The translations under genes were made by a program, and so were the position numbers. From Helopsaltes ochotensis (lineage: Eukaryota; Chordata; Aves; Passeriformes; Locustellidae), in NCBI GenBank assembly GCA_013400155.1, contig VXBM01001009.1:152328-216327 (forward strand): a stretch of DNA of 64,000 bases, written 5' to 3'. Every line of letters starts with the position of its first letter. The first letter of the stretch is position 1. The notes beneath the pieces were generated by a model. That model did not search any database. It saw only the letters and a list, made by a program, of their open reading frames with translations, and was not told the origin of the DNA. Positions 32,746 through 44,516 of this stretch are shown piece after piece.

Positions 32746-32965
32746 TATATTAGGAAGAATTCCTCCCTGTGAGGGAGGTGAGGCCCTGGCACAGGGTGCC
32801 CAGAGAAGCTGGGGCTGCCCCTGGATCCCTGGAAGTGCCCAAGGCCAGGCTGGATGGGGCTTGGAAAACCTGGGAGAGAGGGGGGTGTCCCTGCCCAGGG
32901 CAGGGGTGGAGTGAAAGATCTTTAAGGTCTCTTCCAACCCAAACCACCCTGTGATCTGTGATCTG
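32746..32965 (+). mobile_element. Second CR1 LINE 3' end, same orientation
   Basis: Begins atattaggaagaattcctcc, continues through gcacagggtgcccagagaagctgg and aggccaggctggatggg, and ends ttccaacccaaaccaccctgtgatctgtgatctg. This is a different CR1 subfamily copy placed about 25 bp after the first one. Its terminal repeat unit looks like a 7-mer (tctgtga) rather than the usual 8-mer. Confidence 0.93.
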
Positions 32966-35900
32966 CCATTTTCACTGCAATCCCCAGGCTGTGCCTGTGC
33001 ACACCTCGACAGCCACAGGTGTTATTTCAGCTCTGTCTTCATCAGTTTTCAGATAATACAGAAACCACCTCCATCTGCCTCCTGACATCCATGACATACT
33101 TAGCTCCACGACTGAGGGACGTGTCTGCCTAGCCCAAACTCCTGTTAAAGAACACACACACCTTCCTGAGGGCTCACAGCACAATCTGAGTGTGAAATCA
33201 CAGCACTCGCTTCTCTTCCTCCAAGTTCATACTTGAAACCAAAGAAACAAACCCATTCTTCTGACCCGTTTTGCTGCTGTCCTCATGCTCCCCACATCTC
33301 CCTGCTCTGAATCCTCCTGCCTGTTTCTGAGAGCACAGCTGATCAACTGCAGGCTTTCCTGTTACTGAACTCCCTAACAAACTTCATGGCTCCAGCAGAT
33401 GGTTTTGCTTTCAAACCAACGGGAACTTTATAGACTGATCTGATTTTTATTTTTTTTTGTTCTTTCTATCCCAGGGGCAACTACCAGAGCTGTCAAGATT
33501 AGGGAAGCTGCAAAAACACAGCCCAGGGAGCAGCATCCCCCCTGCTTGGTTGCCGTATTTCTCCCTTGGGAAATACTTTTACATTTTACTGGAGATTCAA
33601 GATGGCTTTACAGTGAGAAAGAAATTTGAAAAAACAACTAAAAAGCCGAACAAATGATTCGTTTTTGGTGCAACACTGGCAGCCTTTCCCTGAGGAGACA
33701 CAGGTCTTGTGTTTCCGTGCAGCTTCCGAGCGCAGCATTAACTCTTTCCACCGAGGAGCGATGAAATCCTGAATTCCATGGAAAAGCTCTGCCTGCGAGT
33801 TCACCAGCGGGGCAGCAGTGATAAAGCCTCAGCTGAGGTCAGCCCTCAGTCATTTCTTTGGCTGTTTCATAAAGCAGCATTTATTTCTGTGCCACACCTA
33901 TCAGAACAGCAGTTTAGAGGGGCTGGTTGGGCTGGGGGGTCCCAGCTCAGCCCTGGCCCTACTCCCACCATTCCCAGTGGGAATGCGCAGTGTGCTGGGA
34001 GAAGTGACCTTATAAGACCAGTGATCCTTGCTGGAGATGTGCCATGGCTGTGCTGTGTGTTACACATGTACATATGGGCATGGTTTTTTTCCAAGTTAAA
34101 AAATGCCCTTGAAGTTGCAGGAACAAACAGGGTGTAACAATGCAAAGCCCCCTTTTCCTCCATTTCTGGGTCACGCACCTCTCACATCAGTATCAAGTTC
34201 CAAGATGAGATTAATTTAACCCTGGAAGGACATTTCCAGGAATTTGAGCTCAGGAGTAATCTTCTATCTTCCAGCTTAATTCTTTGAAAACCTGAATTCA
34301 CACAATTACAATTACTGGAAATTACAACAGACTCTCACCCATCAGAGAGGTTATTCTGATGCTGCAACACAGAGTATTTTAAATTTCTGAAGATTTTTTT
34401 CCAACCACGCAGGATAACAAATAATAAAATTCCAATTCTTGCAATGCTTTGTAGCAAGTGTTTTTTACTGGTTCTCCTGTAATTTCTCTTTCATTGGGAA
34501 AAGTCACAAATGGAGCAGACACAGCGCAGGAGCAAGAAAGCCTTGGCTGCACAGAGATATTTTACTGCAATTGCAGGTGGTTTGTACCTTCCTAAAATAA
34601 TCCATTCAATGCCTTGTGCCTGAGCTATGCTACTTTAAACTTTTTCTGTTCTCACATCAACATCTGGAACAAACATCAAATATCAGACTGCAACTGGATT
34701 TGTTGAATCTAGCAATACACAAAGCGAAAAAGTCCAAAAAAGTAAGTGTTTATTAAAAATCTAAGGTGAGAATTAAAACATACAACTTCTGTCTGTGCAA
34801 TATGACAGGACATGAGCTTCTACAGTCTGCTTGAGGCAAATCAATCCAAAAATAAGCATTCAAGGACACTTCTGAAAAACTGGACTAATACCTGCAGCAA
34901 AAAATCAGAGTTTTCCCCATCAATATTTGGCAAGGGACAAAAAGGATCTTTGAGCTGCTCAAAAGTAATAATGACATTTTTACTCTTTGTCCTTCTTCAA
35001 GGGAAAAGTGGACAGCTTCCCTTCCCTGCACTGCAGGATTGATGTTACCATTCTATCAGAGGAAGACTACATCTGGAAAAAGCCACATTGCAAATGAAGT
35101 TCTTTGTGTGATAATTGTTAGTGCCAGGAAAACCGCACAGAAGGGACACAAGTGTCAACACAAGCCAAAGCAAAGGCTGAAATACAGCAGAGCTGATATT
35201 TCTCTGGAATCCCAGGACCTGATTCATACAGTTCCACGAACAAGTATGAAAAAAAAACCCCTCATTGTTTAGAAACCTCTCCATGATATTTACTGACAAG
35301 TAAAGAAAACAAACGATCTGTATTAATCTCAAATAATTTGCACAGACATTCCTGCCACGTGAGCAAGACCTAGATAAACACGCATTGGAGGAATATTGGA
35401 ATTAACGTGCAGTGGGTTTGCTCATGGATGGGCTAATTACACAATAAATACCTAAAGCTAAGACAAATCTTCCTTCAAAGGTTATAAATTGTCATCTTTC
35501 AGCAGCCTAAGTGTTGGAACAAAGAACCACTACAGTTCAATTGTAGTGTGTGCACTTATGGCTTTAATTTGGGAACAATAAATCATTAGTTTTACTTCGT
35601 TTTGTGTACTTCTTGAACCAAAAGGTTTTAATTTTCTCATTTATGGAAATAAGCTTTGCACAATTCAATTTAATTGAGAGTTATATATGAAATTCCCAAT
35701 GTGCTCTTCTCTAAGGGCTGGATGTTTGTCCAAATTAAGAGCAAACAAAGGCAGTTGAGCACCACAAAGCCTGTTTGTTTGGTGCTGCCTGCCATGCACA
35801 TGCCTGCAGACACCCAGAGAGCTTGTCTTTTCCATCTCCGTAATTATCTTTTAATATAATTAACATTATAATGTCAAATTAGTTTCTAAAATGCAGTAGG

Positions 35901-36704
35901 AACAGGACAATGTACTCTTAATTAACCCCTCCAGTCTCTAGTGACGTCCAGGTACACAGGATAAAAATGACATATCCCTTGTTTTCATAAAAACCCACCC
36001 TAACACCTGATTTTGATGCTTTTTTTCTGATTCCTCAGTTACATCTAGGTGGTGTAGAGACTTGAGGTAATCACATGATTGCCAACAAACTTCAGGGGTC
36101 CTTGTGCTGGAATTCAGCTCCACAATTTGAATTATTTCCTTCATGCATTTGCTCCACGGCATCGCCAGCAGGATGTGATGGTTCTGGTTCAGGTCTCCAT
36201 GGAGCCACTCCAAATTCACCCAATTCACCTTTTTTTCCTGTTATTGCCGTGATCTCAGCTCTGTCAGGGGCTGGGTTTGGTGTCCCACAGTTTGGAGTTC
36301 ACATCCAGCACGTGCTTTTGGGTTGGTGTCAGAGTCGGTGCCTCCGGCTCTACCTCTGCTCAAGTGGGACAACACAGCAAAGGCCAGGATTTCATTTTGG
36401 GCAGAACACTCCCAGCCATGTTAACAATAAACTGTTTGTAGGCTGGAGATATGCTTGATGTAATTTTTCTTGTGGCTGCACGTTACTGAACAAAGTTCTG
36501 GTTTTAATGCAGTTTTCAGCTTGTAAACTCCTACAGGAGCATGGCACGCAAATTAAAATATCCTTCTTTACCCAAAACTACTCCCTGCTCATTTTTTTTC
36601 CTGTTAGGACTTTTTGAGATTCTCATATGCATAAAAATAATAAAATTACACTAAAAAGGGACTATAAAGCAGAAGTTTAGCCAGACTGACAGTTATTTCA
36701 CACC

Positions 36705-36840
36705 ACCAATTGATTAGAGCTGGATTAATTCATTATTTGTGTACTGTCCACAGTTAATTAGGTGCTTTATGGATCATCCACTCTCTGTATCAGCACTTTA
36801 TTGAAGACATAGGTAGGTCTTTAATTAGGAGATTAATTCT
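36705..36840. promoter_or_regulatory. Cluster of homeodomain-type TAAT sites, candidate enhancer
   Basis: Within 136 bp there are caattgattag (36708-36716), ggattaattcattatt (36722-36737), gttaattagg (36753-36762), tttaattagg (36820-36829) and gattaattct (36831-36840). Several ATTA/TAAT cores with intervening unique sequence is the usual look of conserved developmental enhancers. Conservation cannot be tested here. Confidence 0.35.
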
Positions 36841-37339
36841 TCTTAGATTTTTTTTTTATGACTGCTTTATTTGCTCCTTACTCACCCTGGTCTGATAGTC
36901 AACAGCCTGGATATTTTTCCCCAAGACAGAGTGGTGTACATTCCCCGTGCTTAATTTCAGCTTCCATCTCCAAAGTTCCCTGAGGAGGCCAGTCAAGTAC
37001 GATGCACTTTTAAAACTGTGCAGAGCTAGAACCTGATATTATTCACAGGCTGGAGCACCTTAAAGCTGCTCAACGCTCAGACTGCGAGCAGACAACGGGC
37101 TCGGCACCACAACGGAACAAATATCTTCTTTTCCGAGTTCAAGAATAATTCCAACTGCACGAACCCACGGCGAAACCCATCTGATGGCCATCTTTAAAGA
37201 ATTACGGAAGAGGTAACTATTTCTATAATTCACCGACTTCAAAAGTATGTTTGACATTATTGTCGGGAAAATTATGTTAACCATGGATTACTGTTACAAT
37301 CAAAGTATGTAGTGAGAAGTCAAGAGGCTTAGTAGTAAA

Positions 37340-37660
37340 TTTTCAAAGCGGTGCGTGGGGATTTACCCGTTTGACTCCCATTAACGGCAATGGGAGGCGC
37401 GCGGCGAAAGCCCCGCACGCCGCTTTGAAAGCTGACCCCTGCGTGCTCACGGACCCTGCTCTAAGGACTTCCAGATGACCATGCAAGAGGAGGAAAGAAC
37501 CATTTCAGCATGTGCCCCGGTTCATTATTGTTGTTTGTACACATCTGAAAGTGTTTGAGTTGCTGCGCCGGCGCTGCTTCCAGCGGTCGCTTTATAGGAC
37601 GCGGATTAGGGCGGGCGAGCTGCGGCCGAGCTGCTGAAGCCACGCACGGCCCCAGGTGTG
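37340..37660. promoter_or_regulatory. Intragenic CpG-rich patch
   Basis: About 320 bp dense in CpG (ggcgcgcggcg, gcgccggcgctgc, gggcgggcgagctgcgg) inside an otherwise AT-rich, CpG-poor intron. On the plus strand it has a tttata string at 37591-37596 and a GC-box-like gggcggg near 37610. It could be an internal or antisense promoter or an enhancer; no exon downstream of it is evident. The palindrome above occupies its left end. Confidence 0.45.
37341..37430. repeat. 90-bp near-perfect palindrome (42-nt arms, 6-nt loop)
   Basis: Left arm 37341-37382 and right arm 37389-37430 are reverse complements at 32 of 42 positions with no gaps, around the loop aacggc. The outer 11 bp (TTTCAAAGCGG / CCGCTTTGAAA) and the inner 8 bp (CTCCCATT / AATGGGAG) are perfect. 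Four of the ten mismatches (arm positions 12, 16, 30 and 32) would be G-U wobbles in plus-strand RNA. It sits in a CpG-rich patch of a BCAS3 intron. It may be a very old foldback (MITE-like) element, since strings resembling actcccattgacttcaatggga recur in amniote repeats. A structured RNA or a regulatory palindrome are alternatives. Confidence 0.8.
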
Positions 37661-38147
37661 TCCCTGCACCAGAACCTCAGCAGGCACGCTGCCAGCAGCC
37701 CGTGCACCTTACAGAGTTTCATTTTCATCTATATTATTGCACAAATACTTCACGGGGGTGTATCGTGAGTTACGCCGCTGCTCACGCAACGACGCCTCTG
37801 CCCCCGCTCGTATTTACCCCGATCACTCAGTGCTCAGCCAGAAATTAAATCTGCTTCAGTGCTGGTTCCTGCTGGGAGCAGAAAGGGCAGGCTACAGTTT
37901 TGGGGAAATGTATTTTTCCCTAAAAAAAAAAAAAATTAACTCAGTTTCATTAGAAACACCTTTTCTGGAAGGGGAAGGGGAGGCAGATTAATCTGCAACC
38001 TGTCACGCCTCCAAGTGTAAGAAGCAAACTTGAAAATTCCATTTTCACCATTTGTGACTCTTTCCAGGAAAACCCAAACACATTCAGTATGAGAAGTGCC
38101 TGCTTGGAAGCTGTTTTCTCCAGAAATATTGTAACCTTAGTCATAAA

Positions 38148-38190
38148 AATATATAAATAAATATATATATATATACACTTATATATATTT
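38148..38190. repeat. AT dinucleotide tract
   Basis: Imperfect (AT)n run broken by single bases (atatataaataaatatatat..., tatatatattt). Confidence 0.9.
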
Positions 38191-40715
38191 AAGATCTGCA
38201 GTTTTAAATGCAGTAAAAAATTCCAAATTTTAGAACGTATTTTACCAGCACTTACCACTTATATGCTCATACAGATACCTGTATTTCCTTGTAATATATG
38301 GAGAGAATACCTGAGTTAATATAAACATTTGAGAATTAATTTTCTGAAATTCTAAACCTCATTTTCCGGCATAGGAAAATCTAAAAACTCATTTCCCTCT
38401 TCAAAATTTCAAGGAATTATACATTTTTCCCCAAGGATATGGATTTTTACAGGACATCTGCACAACTCCTTCAAGTGATGAAGAGTCCCAGGAAGTTCTT
38501 TTAAGAAGTACTTTGCATTCTTTTATTATATGGCTGTAATAAAATAGAATTTCATGAAAATGATTCACTGACTCGAGGCAACATCGAGTAGAAAGAATAA
38601 AATGGCAAAGTGGGAATCTAGAAAAGGGATCCTCTGGCAGTCTGATTTTGCAGTTTTCAGCCTGCAACACTCAACTGACACAATTCTGTGGCACGGGGTA
38701 CAGCTGAAGGGCAGGAATTTGGGCACCACTCACGTCACCAGCACAGGACAACGGGGAGGTGGAAATGCTCTCCCATATCCCAGGGTTTGTTCCAGCTCCT
38801 CTCCGTGGCAGCTCAGGTGAACTCAGGTGAAATTCCCCCACTTCAGGGCAAGGTCAGAGCTGGGTTTGGGTAGGGAGGGACTCCAGCAATGGGCTACATT
38901 CAACTGGCCAAGTGCAGACCCAGTAAAGCCCAGCAGAGACACTGGAATGGAGCAGCTGAAGCTGCCCCAAGCTCCTGCTTGTGCGTGGCCCTGCCACAGA
39001 GGCAGAGCAGAAAGGCTTTGAACACCTCGTAACCACACGACAGAGTAATTGTTGTTACTGCACAGGCTCTGCTTTTGATCAGTTTTACTGTTTGAAACCC
39101 AGCTCGTTGTGACAGACATTGAACATACCCAGAGCAGCAGCAGCTCTGGCCTCCCCAAAAATGCCACACAACACTCTCGAGTTACATATGCAGAAAGGGA
39201 TGTACCATCACCTGCACTCCTCCATCCCAAATCCACTGGTAAAGATGCACCCTCAAAAGAATGCAAGGAGAAAGGAGGAGGTACAACACTAAATGGGATT
39301 ATCAGTCCCAGTTCATTCAGCTATGACCAGACCAGCACCATGCTCTGCTGTGCCCTCAGATGGCTGGAGGACCAGAATGTCCACATTTCTCCTGTGGCAC
39401 TCCTTGGCTGGCATTCCAGGCATCACAGCTTGGCTTTCACAGGGTCTGTGCTCACAGCACACATTCACAATTATTTAGTACACTCTCCATCTTACCCTCA
39501 GACTTTCCACAGTACTCCCTAGCTCTGTAATTTTTATTTCTGTCAATGGAATGTATGAAAGGAATATAAAAGGGGCCATAAAGAACCACGATGCCGCTTG
39601 GAGACAGAAGTCTCGCCCAGGGTGCACAGCTTTCATTAGAGGGAGCAGGAAGTGCAAACATGATGTCAGAGCTACAGAGATTATCTGTATAAATGGTGTT
39701 ATCATTTAACCCAAACAAACAGCAGGGAAAGGCTCGCCCCCTCCCTTTGAAGACAATGGACAGTTACTAAATTGGACTTGTAAGGAAAGCCATTTTCAGT
39801 GAAACACAAGATACGTGCAACAGTTGGTCCAGAAATGAAAATCTGTTGTAACAGCCAAAAGTCAAAGGCAGCTGTAAATACAGGCCTTAATCTTTTCAAG
39901 AATCCCTTAACGAAGCCTATAAAACTGATTGCATCTTCAGGCCTAACCCAAGTGCAAATTCTTACTCAGAAAAATGTAACAGCCCTGCAAGCATGACCTG
40001 GAGAGCAGTACAGGGACAAGGAAGGAGAACACAGAGTGCTGGTTTGAATGCTCACATCTTGGAGTACAAATCACATGGCATTTAGAATAAACAATTAATG
40101 AGACAGCAGAAGCCTCAGCTACAGGTCCATTTTTCTGAGAGAGAAACGATTTCCAGAAGTGGTCAGAGCGGGATGCAGAAACGCTGCATCTCTCCTTTTA
40201 ACACAACAGAAATGCTCTTTGATTATTTAAAAGCCAATTGCAAAGATCTGTCTTCAAAACCTCCTATTGCAGGTTTAATAGCAAAGAGGTGCAAGTACAC
40301 TTACCAGCAACACGGGAGTAAAGCACAGACTTTTGTTTTAACAAAATCTATATTTATACGATTACATTTCCTATGGTTGAGGGCAGCTGTAATTAATGGA
40401 TTTCCCTCCTTCCCCTAATGCAGTCATTTGTCAATTTAAACACAGAATGCCCAATCAATTTTGATGTATTTAGTAAGCAATTTGTCAGAGTACTGCACAC
40501 CAGTTAATATATTAATTCTTGTCACTGGGCCACTTCTGACAACTCTAGGCCGTGTCCATGAAATTGGTCCTGATGAGTCAAAACTCTTGCCTGGAATGTG
40601 AAGGTGCCCTTTGCAGAACCAGAGGAGAAAAATCAGATCTCAATCTATTCAATACCTTTCTGGGGCAGTTTTTGGTCAGTTTTAGGGGGTTTATTCATTA
40701 ATTCATTAATATTTG

Positions 40716-40971
40716 TTAATTGGCCACGTTTCAGGTATTGCATCTACTGTGCAATGGAAAAGTGAATTCAGAGTGGAGAGATAAGGAAGAAAGGGAACAA
40801 ATACGAAATGAGGATGTCAGACTTGCTGGTGATGCAAAGTTACCTATTTCCATGGCAATTCCATTACGTGCCATGAACGTTGACTGTGTGAGTTCAAACA
40901 TGCAAAAAACAGGTGAAAGGTACAGAAGTCACATAAAGGAAACAAGGATAAGTCAGTCAGATATGCAAAAC
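40716..40971 (+). repeat. 256-bp direct repeat, copy 1
   Basis: From ttaattggccacg to atatgcaaaac this segment is nearly identical to 42942-43198, with seven substitutions and one single-base indel (about 97%). The other copy begins 2226 bp further on. A plus-strand frame stays open through both copies for about 80 codons (frame includes RNEDVRLAGDAKLPISMAIP), but no family is recognised. Neither edge has clear terminal repeats, a poly-A tail or a target-site duplication. Confidence 0.9.
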
Positions 40972-42941
40972 TTCAGGGCGTGATAAAAGAGAGGGAAGAA
41001 TTCATTTGAAAGAAACCTGAACACAACCAGGGGATTGTCACAGACATGGAAAGTTCATCTTAAAAGCATCCTCAAGAGTTTATACAACCCAAAGCACCTT
41101 AATTCCCAAGTACCAAACAGCAGGAAGAAGGCAGGATTTAAAGAGTAATTAATGACAAAACTTGGCAATTCTGTAGAGAAAGCTTTAACATTGCAAGTTC
41201 CTGTGGACATGAAAACCCTCCTGTGCACACGTGCAGTGCCTGGCACACCTCTCCTCCCACTGCCAGGCCTGCTAGGACAGTTTATCTACACCACATGGTG
41301 CTATTTATGTTACAGGAAAAACAGCTAGGATGAATCAAATGTGACTTAGATTTCCTTCTGTTGGGGTTGTTTGGAATTTGGAAGTTGCTCAGGTCACAGG
41401 TAAATAAAGAGGGAATATTAGAGACACAAATAAGGTAGGATATTATGTATTAAATGTGAGGAGTGTAGGGAAATATCTGATACCTAAAACCCAGCACTGA
41501 AAACCTGAGGACTGTAATGAATCCAGGGGTTCGTGGGATGGACTCATGGGAACAAGTGAGCCTGGAAGCGGCTCTGTCAGAAGGAGCTCTCAGGACTGGT
41601 CATGTCCTCTCTGACCCACTGCAGAGTTTGGAGCAGGATCCTGACACTTCCTGCAGGCCAGCAGGTTGTGGAATTTAACGTGCAAGTTCACTTTCAAGGC
41701 GTGAGCTCACAGAAAGCTGTAAATCCCTCTTCCCACTTTCTGTCTCACCTGTGCAGCGGCCAGAGCTGCGGTAACGTGCTCAGGTAGACACGAGCTGCAC
41801 ACACTGATGCAGGTTTCTGCAGCAGATGTCGCAGATGACCTCAAAGCAAGGAAACAGCTGTGCTGATCCACTTACAAATACCCTTGGGAGAAAGGTCTTG
41901 GACACTTGTTGTACAAAACATTTCTTCAAACAATGGTTCCTTGTTCTTTCCTTTCTAGCTGCAAATAAAACTTCCAGATTCCTTAAAAACATTAAAAGCT
42001 GAACCATGTGTTGATAACCCAACGCAGGATTTTTTGAATAATCTCCGTTTAGCACAAGAAGTCACCGGCCCGGTTGATATTTTTCAAAGGCTAAGGAAGG
42101 TTTTGGCGCCGTGTTTTGGCATCAAACCTCTTATTTTATGAAAACCTGGCCGTGCAGCCCTCCGAGCAGCCCGCCAGACGTCTCATTGTTCTGCCCGGCT
42201 GCTGACAGAGGTACTCTGTGCTAAAAAGCACACTGAGGGTTTTTCAATGACCCAGGGGGCAAAGGTCACTTATTATAAATGGATAATGAGACCTAATGCA
42301 ATGTTCTGAGTGTGGACAAAGAAAGGGTCTATCCATACCCCCTTGTGACTTGGTCATTCAGGCTTTTATTTCCCCCCCGCACACTTAATGGAGCCAAACA
42401 ATCGGCAGAAATGCTATACAGAAACGGAGAGAAACTGCAGCATTCTACCTCCGAGAGACAGCTACAAATGGTGACCCTGAACCGGCGCCACGGCTCCTCT
42501 CAGCACTGACGTGGCAGACAGATGGGCCAGCCCCTCTCAGCCCCGACTGAGCCATTTGCTGGCAATTAAAGCCCCCGATGGAGGCCAGAGCACAGCAAAG
42601 CCAGGCTCAGCTAAAGCCAGCCCAGGGCAGAGCTGCAGGTAAGCAGAGGCACTGGAGCAGCTCTCTAACAGGTGGCTTTTGTGGGAAAGCTGCTTGGACT
42701 CCATTGTCACGGCCTTCACTGAGGAGCTTCAGCCTGAATGAATCCAGAAGAGAAAACTTCAAAGGCAATCGGACACAAATTTCTCTGTTATTGCCATTTG
42801 CATTATGTCCTCTAGATACTCTGCTGTCTTTAGTGGTTAATATTCTATTATTCTTTCCGTTTCACATCCAGTTTCAAGAATTCCTATTATGTGAATTAAA
42901 ACCTGAGTTAAAAGACTTATAATTCAAATAATGCAAGTTCT

Positions 42942-43198
42942 TTAATTGGCCACGTTTCAGGTATTGCATCTACTGTGCAATGGAAAAGTGAATTCAGAGT
43001 GGAGAGATAAGGAAGAAAGAAAACAAATACGAAATGAGGATGTCAGACTTGCTGGTGATGCAAAGTTACCTATTTCCATGGCAATTCCATTATGTGCCAT
43101 GAACGTTGACTGTGTGAGTTCAAACATGCAAAAAACAGGTGAAAGGTACAGAAGTCACACAAAAGAAACAAGGCATAAGTCAATCAAATATGCAAAAC
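42942..43198 (+). repeat. 256-bp direct repeat, copy 2
   Basis: Second copy of the repeat at 40716-40971. Relative to copy 1 the differences are five G-to-A, one C-to-T and one T-to-C, plus an inserted C in aaggcataag. The one-sided G-to-A pattern is odd for so few changes. The pair could be a local duplication of intron sequence, or two insertions of an unrecognised repeat with 1970 bp between them. Confidence 0.9.
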
Positions 43199-44415
43199 AC
43201 ATTTAAGTTCATTAATTTGCTGGAATTTAGCTACCATTCATTCTTCTTTCTTTAAAAAGTCTTCAGTATTAAACCATTTGAAATGTGTATTTGTACACAA
43301 GTATACTGTACTGTGTAACACTATTGGAGCTGTTAATAAAATGTTAACAAAATACATAAAATGAGCCCCATCCATCCCTGGATCCATTCAGTGGGATACA
43401 AGTAAAACAAGGCAGGAATCTAGCAAAAAAAATCCAGCAAAATGCAAATCTAATGGTGCTGTGCAGTACTAATTACTTTTTCACATTCTTTTGAGTTTTT
43501 ATCCCAATTTTCTGTGCAGCACAGAAGAAGGAAGACTCAAACTTTGCAGGTTCCCATCACGCTCAGACGCAGCAGATGGACAGGTAGGAGCAGGAGATCC
43601 AATCTGGCAGCAGTGTCCCTTTCAGCAGTGCCATCCAAAGCACCTCCTGGCCCACACGGCCACTTGGTGCCTGTGAAATGCCCCTGTCACACCCTGCTGC
43701 CCCCACTGACAACTGTGCACAGCTCTGGTTTCCCCAGGAGAACCTCAACAGATGCCAGGAGCTGCTCCCTTGTGAGACTTCAACTGCTGCATCACTTTGA
43801 TCCTAGACAGAACAGAGACTTGCTCCGCTTCCCCCTTTAAATTGTCCGATAAAAGATAAATACTCATTTTTCTACAAAACTGTCATAAAAATGTGTGGGC
43901 TTGTGTACTAATGTAATATAGATACACCATACATAGAGCTACAGGTGTGTGAATGTTTCTGAACGTGCCATGCCATGAAATATTGGGCAAGACACGGGCC
44001 AAGGCAGGTGGGCAAGCATCCCTGGCAGCAGTGCCAAGGCTCTGAGGGGAGCAGCTGTCTGAGACTGTGGCTGGAAGGAGCCCAGCAACCAGGGGTTCCC
44101 AGGGAGAGGGAAATGCAGATGCACTCACTTGTCATTGGAGATGGAATTCACAGGAGGAAATGGCTAAAAGCATGAGGTGAGGAAACCCTGAAGGTTTCAT
44201 GGGATCTGGCGGGTGATTCCCACAGGCTCACAACCCTGATTCATGGCAAAAAATCCCAGCACTACATTCACTGCTCCATCCTTACTAACACAGCTACACA
44301 CAACCCTACTCTGGGCTTCAACACACACTGATCTTGGCTGAAAAATCAACTTGGAAAATCACCCTCTGCTTCAAACGTGTGCATGAGACAAGACAAGAAG
44401 TTGTCAGCTACTCAC

Positions 44416-44516
44416 AGCCAGCCAGAAGATACTGGTAGTACTGCACAGCATCTGCAGCCAGGAGCAGTGGATGGTTTGCATTAAATGGTGGTTGGAGTTC
44501 ATTCCACTGAGGAGTT
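44416..44516 (-). CDS. BCAS3: BCAS3 coding exon 'TPQWNELQPPF' (101 nt)
   Basis: Encodes 33 whole codons, TPQWNELQPPFNANHPLLLA followed by ADAVQYYQYLLAG. This is a strongly conserved BCAS3 signature; the human version reads QYYQFLL, so one F/Y difference is seen. The acceptor is ..ttttacctcag|A, completing AGA (Arg) with the previous exon. The donor is GGCT|gtgagt. The final T joins TG of the next exon to make leucine (L-VPPG). Reading through the donor would add only C-E before a stop, so intron retention would truncate the protein. Confidence 0.98.

Larger units (their letters stand above)
31814..44415 (-). other. BCAS3: BCAS3 intron, 12602 nt
   Basis: GT-AG intron (gtgagt ... tttcag) and the most structured non-coding block of the window. 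From high to low coordinate it contains two copies of a 256-bp repeat (42942-43198 and 40716-40971), an AT dinucleotide tract (38148-38190), a CpG-rich patch (37340-37660) with a 90-bp palindrome, a cluster of TAAT-core sites (36705-36840), and two head-to-tail CR1 3' ends (32503-32720 and 32746-32965). No coding exon is recognised inside it. Confidence 0.93.

Noticed and set aside
40720..40983. 87-codon frame in the repeat copy, read as a possible small protein
   Set aside because: It starts at TTG rather than ATG, matches no family I know, and the two copies diverge in frame after the indel. The duplication itself is the real signal.
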